Shown one piece after another: positions 55,896-64,000 of a stretch of DNA of 64,000 nucleotides. The translations under genes and the position numbers were made by a program. The DNA lies in NCBI RefSeq assembly GCF_018873765.1, contig NC_057920.1:8011307-8075306 (forward strand), read 5' to 3'. A model generated the notes under the pieces. That model had not been told where the DNA came from and made no database searches. It saw nothing but the letters and a program-made list of their open reading frames with translations. How positions within the stretch are numbered: the first letter of the stretch is position 1; each line of letters begins with the position of its first letter. The DNA comes from Telopea speciosissima (Eukaryota; Streptophyta; Magnoliopsida; Proteales; Proteaceae).

Positions 55896-58800
55896 AGCAT
55901 GCACCAATAGAGCAACCTTTTGCATGCTCTCTTTCAAGACCACAGTGATGCAGATACTTGGCTAGACCAGTTTGACCCATTGGGATTCCTAGACCACAAG
56001 GAATCAATTCCAAACCGGGTTGTTTGTTCAGTAGGATATTTAGGAAGATTTATTTTTTTTGGAAGAATATTATGTGCTTCTTTTTTTTTTTTGGGGGGGG
56101 GGGGTAAGATATTAGATAACGTAGGAGATTAGATTGAGTCCAATTTGGTTTCCAATTCTGTTTAAGAATACATATAGGAGTCTTTTTTTATTTTCTTATT
56201 TATATGCAAGTCAAATCGATGGAGATTAATAGAGTTGAATAATGAAGTTTGAAGTTTTACTTTTCACAGGCTGTGAGTGTGGCATGATTGCAGGCCGTGT
56301 GGCCTTCTCCCTTCTTTCCTCTCTTCTTCTCCCTCGTATCGGTTTTCTCCCCATCATTTACAATTGTTCAGTCCCCTTCTTCCTTCTTCCTTATTTCTTC
56401 CATTCTTCTTTGTTTCCCCATCGATCCTCTCTCCTTCCGGCAGGTCCTTCTAAGCTTCCCTTTCCCTTATTTCTTCTTTCTTCTGTTCTTTTATTTCCTT
56501 CTTTCTTTCTTTTCATTATTCTTACATATTTCATTCTTCTTGTTTGCTGTTATTTCCTGTTATTTTCCTACCTACTCTGGCGATATTGGCAGCCCCAAAT
56601 TATGGGGTTGATCTCCCTGCTACCGTAACCTTTCAACTTGGTATTTTGGGGGGTATTCACAAACCCTTAGGCAACAGACTACCAAACCTGAGACTGAAAT
56701 ACCACCTGGTCTGTGAGATCTAAACAGAACTTCAAACCTGGATCTGTAACTTCCGCTCTCCTCTGGTTCAGAAGTTAAAACTTGTTCTTGAGTCGATTAT
56801 CTTGAGTGTTGGTCAATTGATTCTAGTAGCCCCTCAAGTTGATAACTTATGCTTGAAATTGGAAATTGATTGGACATGTGTATTGAAAGAGTTCTTACAT
56901 CTGAAACAAATTCTGGTTTCTAACTGGAACAGACCATCGCAACGTAGAAGACAACCTTGTGTGGGGTTTTTATTCTATTTAGGACCATAGTTCCCTTCTT
57001 TCCAAAATACCCCTCCCTTCATCCTTAATTCTACTCCTATCCTTATTTCTTGTTAATGCCTAATCTGCCCCCAACCTTTAATTAATAATTCCTTTCCTAT
57101 CCCTTCCCTCTTTATCTTCCTAAGTAGGCCTTTAAAATTCTGGTTATTTATAAAATTGCCACTACCCTTACTTTTCGAACCGTTGATCGTCTGGGTGGGC
57201 CAAAAGCTATCCGTAACAGGGTTTTTGTAACCCCGGATTGCACCAGACAGCCACATCTTGACCTCCATTGGAATGAAATATTCCTAGAATGGAGGAGAGA
57301 TCCAGTCTACTTGATCAAATGTCAGTATTCATGGAGACTTCTCCTTGACTCATCCCTCTAATCACCAAGACCGCATCCCCTTTTAATTCTAAATGTAACT
57401 ATTCTGACCACAGGGCTTACAATCGAGAACATAAAGCCTTTAGCCCTGTCATTGTTGAAGCTGCAAAACCAATAGAACACAAAAATACAAGAAAATTCTT
57501 GTCCCAAAGTGCCCCAGTACCAGCTTTCCATCAGTTACTATAGATCTGCTATCAATATTCAGTTTCAGAAGTGGTGTACAGAAGGAGGAACAATCTATCA
57601 TGGACAGTCCTGTGCGTAGTAATCTAATTCCCATTTCATCAAGATGTAATAAAATGGTAGGCCCTGACGTGTGTCAATTCCCATCCAGCAGCCCTCAACA
57701 TGATGATTTAAACCACCCCATTTATTGATTTGGACAGTCTGGATCTTGTTCATCCTTTTTTCCCCACTGTCCAGATTCTCACCTGTATCATAGATCCCAT
57801 AGATGTTCACTTTTTGTCGCAGGAATAACGAAGTCCATTAAAATGAGTTGGTCCAATAGCATTCTAAAGAGGCAAAGAAAATAATTGCTTACTTCCCTCA
57901 CAAAATCATAATGGACGATTACAGATTAACAGATCCACCTACTATTTAGCACATAAGACACAAATGGCGAAAGGACTGCTCACTTTTCTTCTCCGGAGTA
58001 TGTCACAGATGTTTACCTTCTCATGGATAACTTCCCAAACCACAGTTTTATATTTTGAGGGGGGTGAATTAGGGCAGCAAGTATCCTACAAGTAGCAGGA
58101 CCACATACTAAATAAAAAGTAGACAAGAGACCAGGAAAAAAGACGAGAAGAGGTTTATTTAGAGAACCAACAAAAGAAGCAGCAAAGTAAAGCAACAAAC
58201 TCAACTTCAATTGAATATAGCAAATCATAACCCAACTACTTAGCTTGGACAACCCTTGTGCCCTTAAGTAGGCTGCAATGCTTTCAGACAAAATAGAAAC
58301 TACATCACTTACTAATTCCCAAATACACGCCCCTTATTTGAACAAAATAGAAACCTCTCTTCAAATTAAAAACTCAATTTCTTAAAGCACAAACTACTTT
58401 CAAGCCTATTGATCAATGATCAACTTACTACTTAGGCTAATATTACAAAATTTATCAACTCCCATGAGTATTCCCAAAGACCTAAAATAAAGAACATATG
58501 AATTTAAAAATAAAAAGTGAACTAAAAGTCTAAAACTATCTTAAACTTCCATTTTGTTTAAGCTTATAGAAATAGACTTCCAAAAATTGAAACCCCTTCT
58601 AAGCATGACACCCTCAATAAATTAGCCATATTTTCTGAAAACACCTCAGGCTTGCATGATGTTGATCCCCTTGGAAAGGTAAGTGAATAACCTTTTCAAG
58701 TGGCACCTCATTCATATCAAATAGACAAAATTCAACCTTCTGAAAAATGACACTAAAATTGTAAAAAAAGCTTGAGCCCTTACACGGGGAGGGGGGTGCT

Positions 58801-59162
58801 TAGATTTTCTAGATCACATAGAAAGGAAAGGGGGTTTTGGTGATTATAATCCTAAAAGATACAAAAAACATTCTCAAGGCAGGTAAGTAAAGAAGTAATC
58901 TCCTTTCAAAGTTTTTCAAATTTCTCATAAAACAAAGTCCCGATATGACCTCTTATGTCCTAGTCAGTAGGAGGGAATGGTGGTGACTACATGGAAAGTT
59001 ATCTTTGTACTAGCTAACACCAAAATCAAGTATTAGCTAAAAAGGGGGGGGGGGCTGTCAGGACCACTTCATTCATATAGGTGTCGGTTGCCCGGTGAAC
59101 CCCCCCTTGAATCACCCAAAAGTTCATTGTGATCATAAGATGCTTCTCAAGCAAATCATTTC
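55896..59162. other. Spacer
   Basis: A pyrimidine-rich segment at 56300-56560 generates Leu/Phe/Ser-rich frames. G-runs lie at about 56092-56104 and 59045-59053. No recognised gene; minus-strand frames at 57598-57810 and 58013-58291 show no known family. Confidence 0.4.
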
Positions 59163-60208
59163 TGTTAAGAGTGCTTGTATCTCGGTTAAAGGTCCACGGG
59201 TGTCCATGGACCTCTATATTGTGGGATTTATAGTTTTGGTTGTTTAGATTAGCTTAGTTTATAGTGTTCCTGACTTAATTTTAAATCTTACACCTGTTAG
59301 TCAATTGACAAAATCCTTAAATCGTTCAGTGACCTTTTACCCTACGTGTCGTGTTTCTCAGGATCTTCAGAAAAGAAATTTGATTGGTGGGGGGCATGAG
59401 AAGGATGGCCTTTATTATTTTTGATGACTAATACTACTACAGTTTCTTCTGCTACCTCTCCTCTTCATCACATTTTCTAATGAAAGACCTTGGAGTACTC
59501 AGGTATTTTCTGTATTGAAGTTGTTTGTTTCATGAAAGATATTAGTTTGTCTCAGAGGAAATATGTAGTGGACCTTCTATCTGAAACAGGTCAGGCTGTA
59601 AGCCTGTTGACAACCCTATGGAACCAAATCTGAGATTTGGGGTGAGTGATGGAAAAGATTTTGAAGATAAACATCAATACAGAAGACGTATTTATGAGAG
59701 TCCTAAACATGCTCACTGGGATGATTCCTGTCACATTCTACGATATCTCGGTGCTCCTGGCAAAGATCTTATCGCTGCCATGGTCACACTGATGTTGATT
59801 GGGTTGGAGCTGCCAGCGATCATCAATTGACCACTGGATATTGCGCCTTTGTCGGTGGTAATCTTGTCTTTTGGAGGAGTAAGAAGCAAACTACTGTGAT
59901 TAGATCAAGAGCATTGGCTAAATATAAAGTTATGGCTCATACTGCAGCTGAGTTGATGCGGTTAAAGTCTCTCCTACAAGAGTTGGGTATTGCTGTTCCT
60001 AAACCAATAAAGATCGTATTGTGATAATAAAGCTGCACTTAATATTGCCAGTAATCCAGTTTTTCATTCAGAAGATTATTTCAACTATGTTTGTCAACTC
60101 CGACAGGCATTGTTTCAACAAGCGTTTCTTGATGGTTGTTCCAAGCTAGGTATGAGAGATATATATATACTCCAGCTTGAGGGGGAGTGTCAGAGTGCTT
60201 GTATCTCT
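59163..60208 (+). mobile_element. Collapsed Ty1/copia relic
   Basis: tgttaagagtgcttgtatctc at 59163 and tgtcagagtgcttgtatctc at 60188 look like the starts of the two LTRs. The first LTR is cut short and joined to coding remains: a gag-pre-integrase segment (VSQLTKSLNRSVTFYPTCRV..DL..GGGHEKDGLYYF, 59280-59420), an RT end (ISLSQRKYVVDLLSETG, about 59545), and RNase H (DWVGAASDHQLTTGYCAFVGGNLVFWRSKK, 59795-60020, then CDNKAALNIASNPVFH). A polypurine tract gagggggag (60179-60187) precedes the second LTR. Large deletions removed integrase and most RT. Confidence 0.82.
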
Positions 60209-63200
60209 CTCTCTCTCTCTCTATCTCTCTCCTATCTATCTATAGAGTTATCTAAGGTGCTGATATCATTACAATTTCAATAACCATGCCACAATGATCA
60301 TTTTCAATCTTTGTCACTCTTCCATCAATAACTGGAATTATTTCTTGAAAAAAGGAAACAATGTCAGATGTGAGTCAAAGTAGATATAGTACAACATTTC
60401 TATGCTGGAACATAAACAAAGACAGTTTTCTTTTTTCCCAACTCCAACCAGAGTGTGCTGCCAGGCCAATAGGTTCAAATAAAAGACCGGTGTTATCTTG
60501 ACTGTAAGACAGGATACACACACTTGCACAAACACATAAACACACACCACAGAGAGGGAGAGAACGCACAATCAAATTAGGGAGTTTTCAAGAACAACTG
60601 AACAGAGATCTATTATATAATACAGATGTGCTTGTAAAGATGAATGACTACATAAGCTCTACACATGGACTTTATGGAACACTGGACTCAGAGCAGGGGC
60701 ACTCACATCAAGAACTTCAATTCTAACAACCCTTAAAAACTATGATTCCCCAAGCAAAAACCGATTTTGATGTCAGTATCTGTCAGCTATTCATGTCAAG
60801 TACTTGGACTTCTCAATTCCATCCTAAGGTTAATAATATATTATCTTCAATAAATAGGCAAAGAACATAGCATTAAAGTAAACATTGAAAGCATGCACAG
60901 TTCATTTATTGCTGCCTAATATAAGATGATCAGTTAATAAGTGATGAAACTTTTCATTGATTAAAATAGGTTGTAGACAACGTCAACAAGCATCAGATGA
61001 AACTGAGTAGTCCTTTCAGAAACAGCTAATGATTTCAAATTGGAATCTTGCGACTTAGACAAGTTATGAGCATACACACTCTTATTAAGAGCATAGTATA
61101 GATGAAAACCAGAGCATGCATATCTAAAAACCTCTTAAGCTAGAATGCGCAAGCTTTCTCTTCCGATTCCTTGGATCAGTATCTTCATCAAATTATGGAG
61201 TACACCTCAAACTGATTGATTGGACACTAGCACAGCAGAAATAACAATGGAAACACATTGACCGTCTCTCACCATCCTTCCCAATCATTGCCCCCATGCA
61301 CAGGCCCTACAACACACAATATGGATAGAACAAGACATAAGCGATAACTAAGATACTTTAAACGAATTAATTCTGGCAGGGAACTAGAGATCAAGCAGCA
61401 AGAAAAATTAATATTTTAAAAGAGAAGACAGGATGAAAACCTTGATATATTATTGACTAGCAATGTAACCAATGATCATAGTAGAGAGATGGCATGAAGC
61501 AAACAAAATCAAGAAAATATCTAAGCATTTGTGATTTAAAATCCAAGTTGCCACTGCTGAGTCCCCAGCATTCTATTTCAAGCTCATAACATCTGTAATA
61601 TTAGGTCAAAATGTCTGATGGAACACGGTGAAATAGATTTCCAACCAAATAATAGGTGAAGCAATTTTATGTTGAAATTTATCCCAGCCTTCAATGGGAG
61701 AATGCAACATTGTAGCGAGACAAGGAGGTGGCACATCACAATAAATACAGAATGAGTAACAAACGAGGTGTGGATTAACAAAACATGGAAACATCACAAA
61801 TATCTAACCCTACCAAACTCTATCTATAGCCTCCAACTCTGGCTCATACATCTTGGTAAATGGTATAACATAGGGCACTCAAGGAACATTCCAGAAATTT
61901 TAAAGTGATTCTAGAACTTTTGAAGCATTATTCAAGATTGATTTTTCTAAACTAAAATGGCAAGATTGTATAAGCAATGTCCATCTCATGGGGCAATTCT
62001 TGTTACCAAGAACCATATTGGCCCTGCCAACAAACTGCAGCTAATATGTTCCCTATGACGGTGACAAATCACTATCACCAGTGTAACGAGATTGATGCAG
62101 ATTCGATCACCAGATCTGACAAAATCAGATTGGCTTGCAAGTCATAGTTATCAAGGCAGCCAAGGCGTTGGAGAGGGTCCAAAATCAAGGCGACACCAAC
62201 AAGGCGGCCAGGCCCCCAAAAGCAGGGTTTAAGTAAGGGCCGAAACTCAGATGTAAGGCCAGGGTGTAATCCAAAATCCAGCCACTCAATAGAGCTGATA
62301 GCAAGGTCAAGTGCAGGTCCTAGGGTATTCAGCAAACCCTCCAAACAGGAACAGAGGTCACAAAATTAGAAAGTATGGACCAGTGTGTAGAAACCAAACC
62401 AGTCAATAGAATGGAACCAAACTCAGGTCGAGTGAGGTTTGCGTAGAGGAGAAGCTATGCTGAAAGTTTCATTCAATTCTGATGGTGAGGTTGAGAGATA
62501 TAGACGTTGCAGCTAAATAGAAGGTTAAGGCTTACAGGCCAAACCAACCAGCAGCAGGGTCCCAGGTTGGGATCGCGTGTAGGTCTCCTTGACAGGGATC
62601 AGCCCTCCAAAACTCAGACAACTCTGATCAGTGGTTGCTGAGTTATGATCTTCACAAGTTGCAGCAGCAAGACTGAATCACAGGAGCACCAGCAGCCTCA
62701 ATCGAATGGGAGAAACAGCAGCAGCAACTTTGGTTGTGTTTGGAGATTAGTAGCAGCCTTCAGTTGATCTTTTTAGCAATTGTATTGAGCAGCAGAGAAC
62801 AGCACACAAGGGAATCGAAGGAGAAAAAGAGAAGAGAAGAAAATCGAAAGTGGGGATAGGTGGATTAGGCTCTCTCAGCCAGGCTCCTTCAGCCCTTCAT
62901 GTCACTCGCAACGGACAAGAGAATCTCTATGCATAAAGCAAGCTTTCATTCATCTACTAAAATCTGGGGAGGCTTCTAAAAGCCTTTACAATATATAGAG
63001 GACTATGATTGCACCTCAAGTTAAAAGAAAATAGAAACTAAACTTGCAACATGAAAATAGAAACTAACCTTTTAGTAACAAGGATTCACTAAAATAGAAA
63101 CTAATATGCTGCAGCTGGATTCTTCTTCATGTGAACCCCACTTGATGTCCTTCATTCAGACCAGTGACTAAGTCATATGGTCCCCACTAAGATTCAGCCA

Positions 63201-63409
63201 GCACTTGAAGTCAAAATTCTGTCAATAAAAATTGACAGTAATACCCTTCATTTAAAGACTTGAAGTAACTAATAATTAAAGACTGATCTGCCCCCACGAT
63301 CTTCTAGGAATATTCCCACCAAGTCAAATATGGGGCTGTGACACTGTTCACGTGAACAGTAACATGAACAGTGTTTGGTCTCTTCTGCATGTTTTGATCT
63401 ACATCAACA
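60209..63409. other. Spacer
   Basis: CT microsatellite at about 60207-60232; a CA/GA mixture near 60515-60560. The segment 62140-62220 carries the gcgacaccaacaagg repeat. The region 62700-63000 has an LTR-like composition (GA-rich leader and acaatatatagagg) but no terminal repeat was found. No gene recognised. Confidence 0.4.
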
Positions 63410-63411
63410 TC

Positions 63412-63705
63412 ATGATAGCCAAATAGATTTCTTCCTAACTAGAAGGTCAGACAGATTGCTTTACAAGGACTGTAAGTTATATTCCAGGGGAGAGATTAAC
63501 CACTCAACATAGATTGGCGGTCATTGATATGTGTCTCATTATCTCATTACGCAGGATTGTAAAATAGGTGAGCCTATTTGCCCGAAGATAAGGTGGTGGA
63601 GCTTGAAAGGAATCTCCTTGAAGTCATTTACTTACAAAGTGGCCAAACAAGGAAAGTGGGACTTTGAGGAAGACACTAATTCGATGCAGAACAATATTAA
63701 GGATA
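63412..63705 (+). mobile_element. RTE-type LINE fragment (endonuclease end and linker)
   Basis: Across two frames the plus strand reads IDFFLTRRSDRLL, KDCK, YIPGERLTTQHRLAVIDM and then CPKIRWWSLKG, FTYKVAKQGKWDFEEDTNSM. The series DFFLTRR / DCK / PGE.LTTQHRL.V.D / PKI.WW.LKG / W.FE.D.N.M is the junction between endonuclease and reverse transcriptase in plant RTE elements. One frame change separates the halves. No RT motifs follow, so it is only a fragment. Confidence 0.8.
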
Positions 63706-64000
63706 ACGCATCAAATTCAAATTCAAATTCAAATTTGAATTGTAGCAACGGCAATGCTAGTTGGCCTGATCCAAGCTTCTCCAACAACCGTAACCTCTTG
63801 TATTATCCCCTTCCTATTATCTCTCTTGTATAAAGCTGTTAGAGTAGTTTGGATAAACACCAACTCTAACCTTCTTTTGATTTTCAAAATTTCAAATGTA
63901 AAGATGTAAAAACTCACATACAATATAAATGAGATCACTCATGAACTTCAAAGCACGGTGAACAACTTATCCCAATATTCTCTGGTCTCTATCTAAACCT
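63706..64000. other. Right edge of window
   Basis: Contains a short aaattc repeat (about 63712-63736). No further gene or RTE sequence is seen. Confidence 0.4.

Noticed and set aside
62700..63000. LTR-like region with an acaatatatagagg TATA-type motif
   Set aside because: No TG...CA ends, partner repeat or TSD found.

Overview
This window is nuclear DNA from a flowering plant. The evidence is a large plant-type intron bounded by GT/AG sites, plant-specific gene families (a zinc-finger homeodomain factor and a plastid-type II peroxiredoxin), an Au-type SINE, Ty1/copia and LINE relics, a TRIM, and many MITE-like inverted repeats. Nothing in it is prokaryotic. The species cannot be named from sequence alone; the sparse genes and long AT-rich spacers fit a woody basal eudicot or magnoliid, but that is only inference.

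Only four host loci are convincing. (1) At 2571-3215 (minus) are the first two exons of a kelch-repeat membrane protein; its next intron fills the left edge of the window. (2) At 10474-11092 (plus) is a two-exon LEA-like gene with a hydrophobic N-terminus and an apparent frameshift in exon 2. (3) At 14188-14976 (minus) is an intronless plastid type II peroxiredoxin-like gene that keeps both cysteines but has lost the conserved Pro and Thr around the peroxidatic Cys. (4) At 23645-24730 (minus) is an intact intronless ZF-HD transcription factor. They share no pathway and sit as isolated genes.

The rest is transposon-derived or unannotatable spacer. 3.9-5.2 kb: a micro-retroinsertion and a LINE 3' fragment. 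6.8-12.7 kb: MITE-like stem elements, a 113-bp tandem duplication that copied a MITE end, and a complete SINE. 15.2-22.7 kb: a 799-bp MULE-like element with a perfect 9-bp target-site duplication (TSD), further MITEs, and a Tourist-like element flanked by TAA. 26.4-34.2 kb: a solo LTR nested in an older MITE, more MITEs, and a complete 417-bp TRIM with a perfect GTCTA duplication. 37.3-40.1 kb: a local duplication carrying an LTR-like insertion and a 5'-truncated LINE with poly(A) and TSD. 46.4-50.5 kb: a minus-strand copia relic with one 770-bp LTR, broken by nested insertions. 59.2-60.2 kb: a collapsed copia relic. 63.4-63.7 kb: an RTE-type LINE fragment.

No new multi-gene system was found. 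The most unusual things are the altered peroxiredoxin active site, a set of short stem elements with related GGGA/GGAAAA ends and about 9-bp TSDs but different internal stems, and several very small poly(A) insertions (12-45 bp) with TSDs of 13-21 bp. All boundaries were read by eye.
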